A stretch of DNA of 64,000 nucleotides from an uncultured Mycoplasmataceae bacterium (GCA_949282725.1 CASDPP010000001.1:1-64000); one strand, 5' to 3'; numbered from the stretch's first letter, positions 11,452-23,268 are shown. Numbers and translations: made by a program. Notes: generated from the sequence alone by a model not told the origin.

Positions 11452-12153
11452 TTATTTGTTTTTTATAATTTGTGATCAAGATCTAGGATATTTACGGTTT
11501 GTTTTTTTAATTTTTGTATAAATCAAAACATTGTGTGTGTAATTATTCTCACTAATAAAATGTTCATGTTTTAATTCTTTTAAACATAATTCTTTTAATA
11601 GATGATTAATATTTTTCATTTCATTTAGATAGTTTTTAGATTTAGGAATAACTAAAATTCCATTAACTTTTAAATATCCGACTGATATTTCTAAAATAGT
11701 TTTTACATCAGCTACTGCACGAGAAGTAACTAAATCAAAAGTTTCATATTCATCTTCTTTAATTTCTTCTGCTCTTTTGTTAATAATAGTTACATTGGTT
11801 AAATTTAACTGGTTTACTAGTTCATTTAAGAACTTAACTTTTTTATTATTTGATTCAATAATTGTTAAATGTAAATTAGGAAAAATAATTTTTAAAGCTA
11901 TTCCTGGTATTCCTGAACCTGATCCGATATCTAGTATAGTTTTAATGTTATTAAAATCTAAAGTTTTATAAGGAATGATTGAATCATATAAATATGACCC
12001 ATAAATTAATTCTGGTTTATCAAGTCTAGTTAAATTTAGTTCTTTGTTTTTTTGTGTTAAAAAATTTAAATATGAATCAAATAAATCAAAAGCTTTTTGA
12101 TTTATATTAGGATAATATTTTTTTACTAAATCTTGAAAAGTTTTTTTATCCAT
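11452..12153 (-). CDS. rsmG: 16S rRNA (guanine-N7) methyltransferase RsmG
   Basis: 233 residues. The SAM-binding motif LDIGSGSGIPGIALKI, then IIESNNKKVKFLNEL and FDLVTSRAVADV, are typical of RsmG/GidB, which methylates G527 (E. coli numbering) of 16S rRNA. One UGA close to the end is Trp and adds a short tail after KYPRS. It begins 2 bases after the mnmG stop, so the two are cotranscribed, as in many Firmicutes and mollicutes. Confidence 0.93.
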
Positions 12154-12155
12154 GG

Positions 12156-13997
12156 TTATTTATTATTATCAACATAATGTTTAATTATGACAATATCATT
12201 TAAGTTGATTCCACTAATTCTTTGTGCTTGTCCTAATGTTAGAGGCATTACTTTATTTAGTTTATCTCTCGCTTCTAATGATAAATTATCAATTTTAGAA
12301 AAATCTTTGATTGAAGAAATATCATAATCTTCATACTTGTTAATTCGGTTAATGTGTTTTTGTTGATTTTTAATATAACCATCAAACTTAACAATTATTT
12401 CAATTTTTTGAACTACTTCAGGACTTAATTTATTTAATTTAGTAGGTGAAATAATATCAGATAGTCTTACTTCAGGTCTTTTTAAATAAGAATATAAATT
12501 ATGTGGTAACCTTTTTTTATCACCAGTTAATTTTTTATTAATAGATAAAGAATTAGTTTTTAATCATTTAATTGTTTTATCAATGATCATTTTTTCTTTT
12601 TTATATGTTTGATAATGTGATTTAGGTACTAAACCAATTTTATAACCATAATCAATTAAACGATCTAGTGCATTATCATTTCTTAAAAACAAACGGTGTT
12701 CAGCACGACTTGTTAATAAACGATAAGGATCATTAACACCTTTAGTAACAATATCATCGATCATTACTCCAATATAAGATTCTGATCTTTTTAAAATTAA
12801 TGGTTTTTTATTTTTTAATGCTAATGAAGCATTAATACCAGCAATTAGTCCTTGAGCAGCTGCTTCTTCATAACCAGAAGTTCCATTTACTTGTCCAGCA
12901 AAATAAAGTCCTTTAATTTTTTTAGATTCTAATGAAGGTCACAATTGAACAGGATTAATTGCATCATATTCAATTGCATAAGCATATTTAATAAACTTAG
13001 CTTTTTCTAAACCTTTAATAGAATGAACTAATTGTTCTTGTACTTTAGCAGGTAAAGAACTTGATAATCCTTGTAGATAAACAGTATCAAGTTTTTTAGA
13101 TTCAGGTTCAATAAAGATTTGGTGTCTTGGTTTATTAGCAAATCTTACTATTTTATCTTCAATACTAGGACAATATCTTGGACCTATTCCTGAAATATTA
13201 CCTGAATACATTGCTGATTGCTTAATGTTTTTTAAAATAATATCATGAGTGTTTTGGTTTGTATAAGTGATATAACACACTTCTTGTTTATTTAAAGGAA
13301 TATATCTTTGGTTAAAATGACTAAAACAAAGTTTTTCTTTCGAACCTAATTCTTTTTCTAAAACATCATAGTTAACAGAATCTTTTTGAATTCTTGGAGG
13401 AGTTCCTGTTTTTAAACGAATAATTTCAAAACCTAAGTCTTTTAAGTTTTTAGATAAATTAGCTGATTGTTTTAAACCATCAGGACCTTCTGTTTTAGTA
13501 TTATTACCAATATGAATAGTAGAGTTCATATAAGTACCACTAGTAATAATTACTTTTTTAGTATTTAAAACACCTTTTGATGTTTTAACACCACAAATTT
13601 CATTATTTTTAGTTAATAGTTCTAAAGCAGTAGTTTCTATTAAAGAAAGATTTTTTTGTTTTTGAATTTCTTTAATAAAATATTCATGATATTTATTTTT
13701 ATCAATTTGTGCTCTTAAAGATCACACTCCTGGTCCTTTAGAAGTATTAAGCATTTTAATTTGTAGTAATGCATAATTAGTTGCTAATGCTTGCATACCT
13801 CCTAAAGCATCAATTTCTCTTGTGACAATCCCTTTAGCAGGACCACCAATTGATGGATTACAAGGTGTTAAAGCAACTGATTTTTTATTAATTGTTAAAA
13901 GAGCTGTTTTAAATCCAAGTTTAGATGTGCAAAAAGCAGCTTCTAAACCAGCATGACCAGCACCAATAATAATTACATCAAAATTATTTTTAGTCAT
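12156..13997 (-). CDS. mnmG: tRNA uridine-34 5-carboxymethylaminomethyl modification enzyme MnmG
   Basis: 613-residue FAD protein that works with MnmE on the wobble uridine of tRNAs. The N-terminus has the Rossmann FAD motif [14 protein letters not shown], followed by [13 protein letters not shown] and [11 protein letters not shown]. The middle has LKTGTPPR and the C-terminus has [17 protein letters not shown] codons are Trp. It heads the leftward cluster and is divergent from the YmdB-like gene across 40 bases of AT-rich sequence containing TATAAT boxes for both strands. Confidence 0.95.
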
Positions 13998-14037
13998 TAT
14001 TAAATACTTAATATATTATAATTTTATAATATATAAG

Positions 14038-14823
14038 ATGAAAATATTATTTATTGGTGATGTATTTGGAAACAAAGGAAGAACAGCCATTAAGCAAGAA
14101 CTAAAGAAATACAAAAAAGACGTAGATTTAGTAATTGCTAATGTTGAAAACTGTACTCATGGTAAGTCTATTTCATTACAACACTATGAAGAATTAATGA
14201 AATATGGTGTTGATTATTTTACATTTGGTAATCATACATGAGGTAATAGTGAATACAATTTAGTTTTAAATAAAAAGAATTGTATTCGTCCATTAAATAT
14301 TATTGAAAACCATCCAAAATCATTGATTGGTAAAGGAACAATTACTTTTACTTATAAAAAGAAAAAAATTAGAATCACTAATATTTTAGGTTCAACAGCT
14401 TTTTGTCATAATATCCAAACTAATCCATTTTTATCATTAAATGCATTGTTAGTTAATGATGATTCAGATATTCATATTGTTGATCTACATACTGAAACAA
14501 CAAGTGAAAAGAACGCATTCTTATTAAGTTTTGCAGGCAAAGTAAGTGCGATATTAGGAACACATACTCATGTTCAAACAGCAGATAACAAAATATTTAA
14601 ACATACTGCCTATATTACAGATGTAGGGATGACAGGAAGTTCTAGTGGAATTATTGGAGCAGAACCTGAAACTATTTTAGATATGTTTTGAGCTAGAACA
14701 GAAAGATTTAAACTAAAAACAGATAGTAGTGATTATCAGTTTAACGCAGTAATAGTAGAGTTTGATGATAAAACTAATAAACCTATAAGTATTGAAAGAG
14801 TGTTTAATTATGAGCGAAAATAA
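14038..14823 (+). CDS. YmdB-like metallophosphoesterase
   Basis: 261 residues. MKILFIGDVFGNKG at the start, ANVENCTHG, FGNHTWGN and LGTHTHVQTAD are the metal-binding motifs of the YmdB/TIGR00282 family of 2',3'-cyclic-nucleotide phosphodiesterases. In Bacillus the gene sits beside rny and affects development; the role in mollicutes is unknown. UGA codons are Trp. TATAAT (14025-14030) is 7 nt before the ATG and there is no Shine-Dalgarno, so the mRNA is probably leaderless. Confidence 0.88.
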
Positions 14824-14861
14824 AAAAATTAAAAAAACTCTATATAATTTTTAGTAAATTT

Positions 14862-16131
14862 ATGCAAACAGTTAAAAAAACTAATTTAAATTGAAACTTA
14901 AATGATGAAATTTTTCTCATAAAAAAGAAAGATCTGTTTTTTTAACATCTAATAAATATAAAACAATGACTCTTTCAGATAAAATTAAATGATCTAAAGA
15001 AAGAATTAAGGAATTTGTTTTGTATATTAAAAAAAATTGTGCTAAAGATACAATTCCAACATTAAGTTTTTCTGGCGGTAAAGACTCTTGTGTTATAAAA
15101 GATTTGGTAGAAAAAACATTTAAAGAATTAAAAATATCATATCAGTTTAATATCATTACATCTTTTGAAATATTTCATCCAGATACATTGAAATTTATCA
15201 ATGAAGAAAAGGAAAAATGATACAACAATCCAATTGTAAAAAACAATATTAAGAACAAACGGGGGGGGATTGACTTGTACTCCGACCAAAGAAAAACTTC
15301 TTAGATATTGTTAATGAAGATGGTTATCCTGTTATTTCTAAACAGATAGCTCAAAAACTACAACACATAAGAAATACTAAAAATCATACCAGATATATTA
15401 GAAGATGCTTGGGATTATCTGGTAAGCTTTTTGGTACTATTCCTTTAAAATATATTCATTTTCTTGATAAGAACTTGATTGATTACAACATTTCACATAA
15501 ATGTTGTGATTACATTAAAGGAAATGTTAAACATGATAAAAGTCCAAGTTTTGTAGGCACAACAATTGAAGAATCATTATTGAGAAAAAGTTCATGAATA
15601 ACTCATGGATGCAACATATATACATCAAAAAAGATTTTATGTAGACCTATTTCATTGTGAACTGAAGAAGATATATGACAATATATTAAAAAATATAAAA
15701 TTAGAGTTTCTGACATATATAACAAAGGATTTAGAAGATCTGGATGTATAAGTTGTATGTTTGGAATGTCACTAGAATCATTTATTAAATCTAGAAACCC
15801 AGAAAAAGATAATCGGTTTGAGTTATTATTTAAACAAAGTAGAAAGACATTTGAGAATATGGTTATGTCTGAAAGAATAGGATTATGAAAACCACTTACA
15901 GATATGTGAATAAAATTAGATATTGATCATAAAGAATATCAACAGAAATATAAGAAAAGACATAAACAATTAATTGATTGATACAAAAACTATGATAAGA
16001 ATATATTAAAAGTTTTAAATGAAATAGAAAGCAGAAACCCAAACGTTTGAACAAAAAATGAAAAACAACAAATTATTAACAAATATAAAAAAGCACAAAT
16101 AACAATTTTAAAAGGAGAAAAAGATGAGTAG
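14862..16131 (+). pseudogene. PP-loop ATP-pyrophosphatase (PAPS-reductase-like), frameshifted at a G8 run; phase-OFF candidate
   Basis: The pieces add up to a protein of about 400 residues. They contain the PP-loop SFSGGKDS, then IRPKK-type and DGYPVISK segments, a Cys-rich GCISCMFG motif and WTEEDIW. This matches phage-type or DndC-like PAPS-reductase-family proteins, which activate substrates with ATP for sulfur transfer. Reading from ATG 14966 is open until the G8 run at 15261-15268. One more G (or two fewer) would join it to the downstream frame, giving RGGDWLVLRPKKNFLDIV. A longer N-terminus from ATG 14862 also needs one extra A in the A6 run at 14921-14926. The stop overlaps the next gene by 8 bases. 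Either an assembly error or slipped-strand variation could explain this. Confidence 0.8.
15261..15268 (+). repeat. G8 homopolymer at the frameshift of the PP-loop gene
   Basis: Eight consecutive G in a genome with very low GC. It lies exactly where the frame changes from position class 2 to class 1. G9 or G6 would restore one continuous reading frame. Confidence 0.9.
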
Positions 16132-18085
16132 TATTAAAACAAAAATTTTACAAGGTAAAAGTAATTCAATAAATAATAAAAATGAATCATGAGAATTATT
16201 CAATATGAATATGATAATTCCATCATATCAACGCCCTTATTCGTGAGGTAAAAAAGAAATTGAACAATTACTAAAAGATTTACATCAATCTTTTTTTGAT
16301 CAAAAAAACGATGAATATTATTTAGGAAACATAATGCTTCAAGAAATGGAAAATTGTTCATCTTATGAAATAATAGATGGTCAACAAAGAACAACTACAT
16401 ATTTTTTAGTATTTATGTACCTTTTTATTGAAATATGTAATCAAACAAAAAAAGATACATCAGAAAGTTTAGGTAATAAAAAAAACACATACAAAGCATT
16501 GTTTGATAAGATAAGTAATGCAATTCAACATCAAGATCCAGATCGACAAATTTTTACGCAAATATATTTAAAACAAAAAGAGTGTTATCAATATGGGACT
16601 AACAATGATGAAATTATTACTGAATTAAAAACTGAGATAAAAAAAGAAAAAAAAGATCCACATGTAGATAGAAGATTTTGGCTAACACAAGCAAAAAAAT
16701 TTAGTGATGCATTTAAATATATAAACAAATTTTTTAAAAATCGAAAAATTGATTATTTAATAGAATTTATTGAGTCAATGATATATAAAACTATTTTTTT
16801 TGGCACAATAATTCCTAAAGATTATTCTGTACCTTCTCAAATTCTTTTTGAAAAAATAAACAATAGAGGATTAAAGTTAGATGCGTTTGATAAATTAAAA
16901 GCTTTTTTCATGCAAGATATTTTACAAAAAAACGATAGATCAGAAATAATTAAATTTAATGATAATTGAGGACATTTAATATCAAATACTGATAATGACA
17001 CTGTTCAATTTATAAAATATTTTTTTGACTTTCAAACAAAAAACAAAGACATTAAAAAAGATGATATTGACTCTATTTATTTGATAATTAAAGAAAAAGG
17101 TTGAACAATTAATGAAACATTTGAAAAAATTTTAAAAATATCAAGAATATTTAAAAAGAATTTAAAAGATGAAAAAAATAATGATATATTAGCATGTAGA
17201 CATTTATTTAATTGTTTCAACTATTTTAAATATGAAATCATTTATATTAATATTCTTTCAAAATTGGATGATAAAAACATAAGGTCAAATTATATTTCTA
17301 ATGAAGAAGTTGTTCAATTAATTAAACAAATTTTATTAAATGTTTTTAAATTTAATTTTTGCTATAAGTTTATATTAAATTTACCAACTCAAGAATTCAT
17401 AACAGATGTTATTACGCCATTGAATGAAAAAATTAATGATGTTTGAGATAATCGTATAACTGATGAAGATAATTTAAAGAAAATTAAAAAACATATATCT
17501 GAATCATTTAGTGATTACAGAAAAAGAAAATATGGGGATTTAACTAGAATAATTGAAAAAAATAATACTTTTTCTAGTGACGATTCATGATTATATTATG
17601 GAAAGAAAAACAACAACAAATATTTCTATTTATTAAAAATATTAATGGATTATGATGATTTAGATACAGTAAATTCAATAACGGCATTAAACAATATTTT
17701 TGGATTAGAAAAAAGTGAAATTGATCATATTGTTCCACAAACAAAACCTAGAATTATATTACATAAAGGGGAAGACCCAAAACCTCTTTATAGATGAGAA
17801 AAAAATGAAGATTATTATGAAATTAATGATGAAGTTTATAAAAAATATAAAAAAACATTCAAACAATTAGGCATAAAACAAAAAATAGGTAAACAAAAAT
17901 GAAATGAAAAAATAATTCAACCTTTTTATAATTTACGAATTTTAGCAGACAAAGACAATAAAAGTATTAGAAATACCATATCATTAGAATCATTTAAAAA
18001 ACAATTAGATGAAACATTTAATAAAACACAATATGAACATAAAGCACAAAAATCGTTAATAGATTTCATTAATTCTAATCATTAA
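16124..18085 (+). CDS. DUF262-DUF1524 (GmrSD/SspE-like) nuclease
   Basis: 653 residues, intact with UGA as Trp. The N-terminal DUF262 (ParB/Srx-like NTPase) has IPSYQRPYSWGKKEIEQLL and the hallmark DGQQRTTT near residue 85. The C-terminal DUF1524 nuclease has EIDHIVPQ and, about 70 residues later, NLRILADKDN, the H-x-x-P and N of the His-Me finger. This is the architecture of the type IV restriction enzyme GmrSD and of SspE, which responds to phosphorothioate DNA. AAAGGAG at 16112-16118 sets the start. It overlaps a PP-loop gene whose family includes DndC/SspD, so a sulfur-modification-linked defence role is a sensible inference. Its stop abuts the convergent fprA with no base between. Confidence 0.85.
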
Positions 18086-19258
18086 TTATTTCACAAACTC
18101 TCTAACAACTTCTTTAGCTTTATCTAAATCTTGTTTAGCAACATTAAAGTTTACTTTAATGTAATCTTTATTAACTGCTAATCCATATTTTTCACAAATA
18201 GTTTTAATTTGTTCAAACGCTTCACCACTTCAACCATATGAACCAAAAATTAATACTTTTTTACCTCTAGCATTAATAGCATCTATTGAAGTAATTAAAT
18301 TAGTTATTGGAGGTAATGCTGCTCGATTAATTGTTGGTGAACCTAATGCAATAAATTTAGCATTATTAAGTTTTTCTAACGCTTCAGCAAAACAAACTTC
18401 ATTTAAATTGATTAATTCGGGTTTAAACCCTAGTTTTTTTAATTCACTATAAACTTGATCAGCAATTTTTTTAGTATATCCATAAGAAGTTACATAAAAA
18501 ATTGGAACAATTTTATCATCATGTTTTTCATTAGATCATTTTAAATATAAATCTTTTGCTTTTTTAATAGATTTATTTAATATTGGTCCATGACTAGGAC
18601 AAACACATTTAACATCTAATTTATTAAGTTTATTTAAACCTTGAATAACAAATTTACTAAATGGTTTAAAAATACAATCATAATAGTATTTAAATGCTTC
18701 TTGATATTTTTCAGGATATTTAATTTCAGAGTCAAATAAATCTGGTTCACAATAGTGAGATCCTAAAAAATCACAAGTAAAAACAGTTTTATCCTCTTTT
18801 AAGTATGCAAACATACTATCAGGTCAATGTAAGAAAGGAGCTATAACAAATTTTAATGTTTTATTACCTAAACTTAATTCTTCATTATCTGATACTATTT
18901 TGATATTAAGATTTTTCTTAGTAATGTTTTTTAAAAAAACAGAACTAGTTTGCGTACAGTATATTTGAATATTAGGGTTTAGTTCAATTAAACCAGCTAA
19001 AGCACCAGTGTGATCTGGTTCACAATGATTAACTACCAAATAATCAATCTTTTTCGGATCAATAATTTGTTTAATGTTATTAATAAATGTAGAAAAGAAT
19101 CTTTCATGACATGCATCAATTAAAGCTACTTTATTAGAACCTTTAATTAAGTATGAATTATATGAAGTACCATATTCGGTCTTCATAATAATATCAAAGA
19201 TTCTCATTGCAGGGTTTAGGGCCCCAACTCAATAGATATCTTTTTTTATTTGATACAT
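18086..19258 (-). CDS. fprA: FprA-type flavodiiron protein (oxygen/NO reductase)
   Basis: 390 residues. The N-terminal metallo-beta-lactamase-like diiron domain has NHCEPDHTGAL (about residues 77-87) and CPSHGPI. The C-terminal flavodoxin domain starts IVPIFYVTSYGYTKKIADQV and has GSPTINRAALPPI. These proteins reduce O2 or NO with electrons from rubredoxin, protecting anaerobes. I extended the start to the ATG at 19258 because the family begins like YQIKKDIYWVGALNPAMR. Rubredoxin lies 5 bases upstream in the same operon. Confidence 0.93.
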
Positions 19259-19263
19259 AAAAA

Positions 19264-19422
19264 CTATTTCTTAGTGAAATCAGATTTTGCTACACCACAA
19301 AGTGGGCAAACAAAGTCAGCTGGTAAATCAGATCATTTAGTACCAGCTTTGATACCATTATCTGGATCACCTTTTTCTTCATCATAAATGTATCCACAAA
19401 CATTACATACGTATTTAGCCAT
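19264..19422 (-). CDS. Rubredoxin
   Basis: 52 residues with both iron-binding knuckles, [14 protein letters not shown] and [11 protein letters not shown], which is the full length of a one-domain rubredoxin. It carries single electrons to the FprA protein encoded directly downstream. AAAGGAG about 9 nt before the ATG sets the start. TATAAT on the minus strand (19456-19451) fits as the promoter of the rubredoxin-fprA operon. Confidence 0.96.
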
Positions 19423-19499
19423 ATTTTATTCTCCTTTATTTTATAATAATATTATATATTATTAACACCATTAATGGGTAATTAATAATCTTAAAATTT

Positions 19500-19573
19500 A
19501 GGAGTTTAGTTTAATGGTAAAACCAAAGTCTCCAAAACTTTTAATGTGGGTTCGATTCCTACAACTCCTGCCA
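19500..19573 (+). tRNA. tRNA-Trp(CCA)
   Basis: Complete cloverleaf of 74 nt. The acceptor AGGAGTT pairs with AACTCCT, discriminator G and CCA are encoded, and the D-stem is GTTT/AAAC. The anticodon stem AAAGT/ACTTT holds loop CTCCAAA, so with U33 the anticodon is CCA and it reads UGG. The T-stem GTGGG/CCTAC holds TTCGATT. Since UGA is the main Trp codon here, a UCA tRNA must be elsewhere. TATATT at 19455-19460 is a possible -10. Confidence 0.93.
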
Positions 19574-19590
19574 TGTAGAAATAAAATATT

Positions 19591-20349
19591 ATGAAAAACT
19601 TGCTTTTAATTATTGATCCACAAAATGACTTTGTGAATGAAAAAGGTGTAATGTATATTAAAGATGCACAAAAGGATATTAATAACATTAATAAATTTAT
19701 TAATGGAAATATTAATAAAATTGATGATATTATCATTACTCAAGATTCACATTATTCATTTCATGTTTCACATAAAAATTTTTGACAACCAGTCCCTAAA
19801 TTATTTTCAGAAATTAGTTATGAGCAAGTAAAAAGTCAAAAAATTAAACCAGTAGTCAATTCACAAACTAAACAAAAAGAATTATTAAATTATTTAAAGA
19901 AGTTAGAATCTTTAGATCAAAAACAAACAATTTGACCAGATCATTGTATATTAGGTTCATGAGGTTGAGCAATTGATGATAAGTTAGTTAAAGTTCTAAA
20001 TAAGTGATCAATTAATAATAACGGAAAGCAATATCAAATAGTTCAAAAAGGTTCTTATCCTTGAAAAGAAATGTATTCAGTATTTTCTTATGCTGATCAA
20101 TCATTAACAAAACAAGGAAAAGAATTAATGAACCAATTAAAGAAATATGATAAGATTTATGTCTGTGGTTTTGCTAAAGATTATTGTGTTGCTTCATCTG
20201 TTTTAGATTTAATTAATAATTCTTTTGCTAAAAAACTAATTTTCTTAGATTCTTGTATGGGTTTGATTGATAAAAACAATCCATTATTAAAAGTTTATGA
20301 TCAAGCAATCAAAAAAGGTTCAAAATATTACAAAAAAATGATTATTTAA
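19591..20349 (+). CDS. pncA: Nicotinamidase / isochorismatase-family hydrolase
   Basis: 252 residues. Asp9 in LLIIDPQNDF, the WPDHC motif and Cys199 in GFAKDYCVASS supply the Asp and Cys of the cysteine-hydrolase triad. Length and motifs fit nicotinamidase, which makes nicotinate for NAD salvage. UGA codons are Trp. It begins 17 bases after the tRNA 3' end with no Shine-Dalgarno, so it may be read from the tRNA promoter. Confidence 0.85.
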
Positions 20350-20415
20350 TCATACTAAAAAATAATTTTTTAAATTAAATGATTAAATTTAAAAAAAAGA
20401 ATTATTCATAGTTTG

Positions 20416-20976
20416 TTAGCATATGAGTTTTAATATTTTATCTTTAATTTGTTTTTGTTGATCTCTAAAATTTCATTGAAAATTCATTTTATTAAAATTA
20501 TTATCATAGTTTTTATCTTTAGATTGATAAAAACAATGTTTTAAATCAAATAAGATAGGTATAAAAACATCATATTTTTCATTAATATTATAATTATTTC
20601 CATTAGTAATTTCCTTATCATCGGTGCGTTTCTTTCCAATTACATAAATTAATCTTTCAGATTTAGATAATTTTGCTTGTCAATAAATAATTTTCTCAAA
20701 ATCTTGAAAATATTGTGCTAAATCTTCATATAAATTTCTATGTTGATTTATTATTACTTTTAACAATCTTTCTTCATTAATTCCATTTATAGTATGATTA
20801 TGCAAAGCAAAGGAATTACAATCATTTTTAACACGTTTTAAAACATTTACTAAACAATGATCGTCTTTGTAAAATAAATTATCAAAAAATTCTTTATATT
20901 TTTTACATGATAAATTATTAATTTTTTTTGTTAAATTAAAATAATGAAATTTTAAAAAGTTTAAATTTATTATCAT
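20416..20976 (-). CDS. Unrecognised protein paired with a Panacea antitoxin (candidate toxin)
   Basis: 186 residues with no family I recognise. It is rich in Lys, Asn and Tyr, has no predicted membrane segment and no obvious catalytic motif; His/Cys-containing stretches FALHNHTING and FDLKHCFYQS stand out. Two UGA are Trp. It starts 3 bases after the Panacea-domain gene, so they are almost certainly cotranscribed. Panacea (DUF4065/SocA-like) antitoxins neutralise many unrelated toxins encoded next to them, so a toxin role is inferred from position only. Confidence 0.6.
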
Positions 20977-20979
20977 TTT

Positions 20980-21420
20980 TTAATTTTCAAATTCTATAAA
21001 CGTTTTGTCTTCTTTTAAGAAGTTTTTGCACGGTTCATCAGAAGGTAGATTTCCTCTTGCGTTTTTTCAAGAAAGATTTTTGTGACTTTTAGCAATTAAT
21101 TGTGAAGCAGAATAATTATTATATTTTTCAAATCATTTACCATAATACTGATCTATTTCTTTTACTTGTTTACTATCTAGTATAAAAATATCTTTTTCTT
21201 CTGATTCAGTAAAAAATCTTTGCATTTCAAAAAAACTTTCTGAATTAACTGGTCCAAATATTCATGCTTGAAAGTTATTTTTTTCTTTAAAAAAACCAAA
21301 GTTTTTCTTTGCTTTTAATTCTTCAACACGGAAAAAGAAAAGGATTTTTTGAATTTTTGATGATAAATCAACCCCTTTTGTAAATAAATATTTAGCTAAT
21401 ATTATTGTATTTCTTTCCAT
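20980..21420 (-). CDS. Panacea (DUF4065/SocA-like) antitoxin
   Basis: 146 residues. The pattern of an early helix with IQKILFFF, then FQAWIFGPVNSE, spaced Tyr-rich helices, and SHKNLSWKNAR near the C-terminus is that of the Panacea antitoxin domain. GGAGGT lies 6 nt before the ATG at 21420, so this start is preferred to the in-frame ATG at 21453, which stands 5 nt after TATAAT (21464-21459). The next gene is the presumed toxin. Confidence 0.75.
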
Positions 21421-21565
21421 ATTTCTACCTCCGTTTTTTTTATATCTGTTCATTATTTATTATAGCAATTATTTTTATTTTTTAATTAGAGCAGACTAAA
21501 ATAAAATAACAAAATTATTAATAAATTAATCTACTTATTAAATATTAATATATAATATATATATT

Positions 21566-21751
21566 ATGGAAAACAAAGTTTTAACAAGTGAAGCTATTAG
21601 ATCGATGAGTGAATCTGAATGAAATGAATTCAGACAAAAATCATGAAATAGAAAAAAAGAATACTACAATAGAGAAATGCCAGACAACTATTTAGGTTCT
21701 AAAGAAAAATTTGCTGATTACATTGATCGAGCTAAAAGAAAAAGAAAATAA
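21566..21751 (+). CDS. Small charged hypothetical protein
   Basis: 61 residues, start MENKVLTSEAIRSM, strongly basic end RAKRKRK. It uses UGA twice as Trp (ESEWNEF, SWNRKK), which supports real translation. TATAAT (21551-21556) lies 9 nt before the ATG and a good terminator follows, so it is a monocistronic unit. Function unknown. Confidence 0.7.
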
Positions 21752-21776
21752 TATTCCTTAAGTGGAATATTTTTTT
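21751..21776 (+). terminator. Intrinsic terminator
   Basis: ATATTCC (21751-21757) and GGAATAT (21764-21770) form a 7-bp stem followed by TTTTTT. It overlaps the last base of the small upstream gene. Confidence 0.8.
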
Positions 21777-21806
21777 ACATATATATTAAATACATATAAT
21801 ATAAAT

Positions 21807-23267
21807 ATGAAAAAACTATTTAAATATTTATCATTACCTGCTTTAGCAATTTTCTTATCTCCAGGATTAGCAAGTTGTTCTAATATTTCTCAATGATTTT
21901 TACCAGTAGTTACGGGTGGTGCTAAATATGCTGATGGACCTTTTGATTCAACAGATAATTCTTTAGATTATGAAGGCAATGCATTTAGTTCATATTTACC
22001 ATATTCATATTTATATTCATACGATGCTAATGGTAATGTACCATATGCATATTGTGCTCCTAATAAAGTAGTAGCAAATCCTGAATCAACTTCAGCAGAA
22101 AAACCAACATTTGATCAATATGAATGACAATGAGTTCAATCTGGAGATGAAAAACTTAGTTTTTCATATAAATATACTCAAGAAGGTGAAGGAAATAAAT
22201 CTAGATACTTCATTGATTCAAGAAACTGAAACACAACATTAGCTTTATCTTCAGTTAATTCAATTAGTTACAATATTTCAAGTTTATTGGCAGAATTTCA
22301 ATTTTATCAATTACATATTGTAAATAATTACTTATCAAACCCTCAAGCTACTCAAGAAAAATTAAATAAGTTATATGGTGGAACTTTTGACTTTGGATCA
22401 AAAGGAGACGGAAGTTTTCAAGACTTTTTTGAATATAACTTCTCATTAGCAAATGTTTTATCTGGTTCTAAGTCACACATTAAGTTTGGACAACAATCAA
22501 GTGATTTTAAATTTTCTACTAATGTATACGGTCCTGCTTATTATATTAAACAAGAAAATAAAGATGCATTTGTTAATACTCAAACATTAAATCCATATGC
22601 TATTACAAAAACAGATGAAGAATCAGGTGAAGTAAGCATTACTTCATATCATCAAATACCAGTTTTATTAAACAATGTTAATTTAGCTTTTTCTTTCTAT
22701 GATCCTACTAACTCTAACTATGGAATAGAACAAGATAAATATTTAATTAATGATTTAAATAAAGTTAATGAAAGCATTAAAAATAGTTCTTCATGAAATA
22801 ATTTTGAAAAAATTACTGGAGCATCAAAAGCCGCTTCAACTCTTTCATGAAATATTCAAGCAGATAATAGTGCTAAACAAATATCTAATTTATCTATTAG
22901 ATTAGATGGTGAACCAACATTATCACAAGCAAATATTAAATCACAAATTACAAAAGGAAGTTTCTTTTGTTTAGCAAACTATTCTTATCAGGAATTAAAA
23001 AATGAAGATGGTGATGTTGTAGAAACATTTGCAATGCCTACAGGTATTAGTGGTGTTTATCCTTCATATTTTTTACAAGATGATGAAGTGTTTGTAGAAG
23101 ATGAAACACAATCAGGCAGATTTTTCTTAGACTCAACAGTATTAAACAAAAAATTTAGTGAATTAGTATCTAATTTAACAGCTAGAGATACTGACCCTAC
23201 AGTTTTAGCAGAATTTGCTACTAACATGTTTAATCCAACATTTGCAGGTATCTATAGCAAGATTTAA
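21807..23267 (+). CDS. Lipoprotein of unknown function
   Basis: 486 residues. The signal peptide ends in the lipobox LASC with Cys24, so the protein should be lipid-anchored on the outer face. The rest is Tyr/Ser/Asn-rich and shows no domain I know; several UGA are Trp. TATAAT (21795-21800) stands 6 nt before the ATG with no Shine-Dalgarno, a leaderless arrangement. Its stop is 1 base from the GTG start of ung. Confidence 0.85.
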
Positions 23268-23268
23268 T

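Noticed and set aside
15291-15312. A second frameshift just after the G8 run in the PP-loop gene
   Set aside because: One frame reads CTPTKEKL and suggested two shifts, but the frame giving LRPKKNFLDIV joins the downstream sequence directly, so one shift at G8 is enough.
19500-19573. tRNA read as Gly(TCC)
   Set aside because: The 7-nt loop between the AAAGT/ACTTT stem is CTCCAAA. U33 places the anticodon at CCA, hence Trp.
19506-19736. Minus-strand open frame covering the tRNA and the start of pncA
   Set aside because: It is the complement of a complete tRNA cloverleaf and of a well-supported gene.
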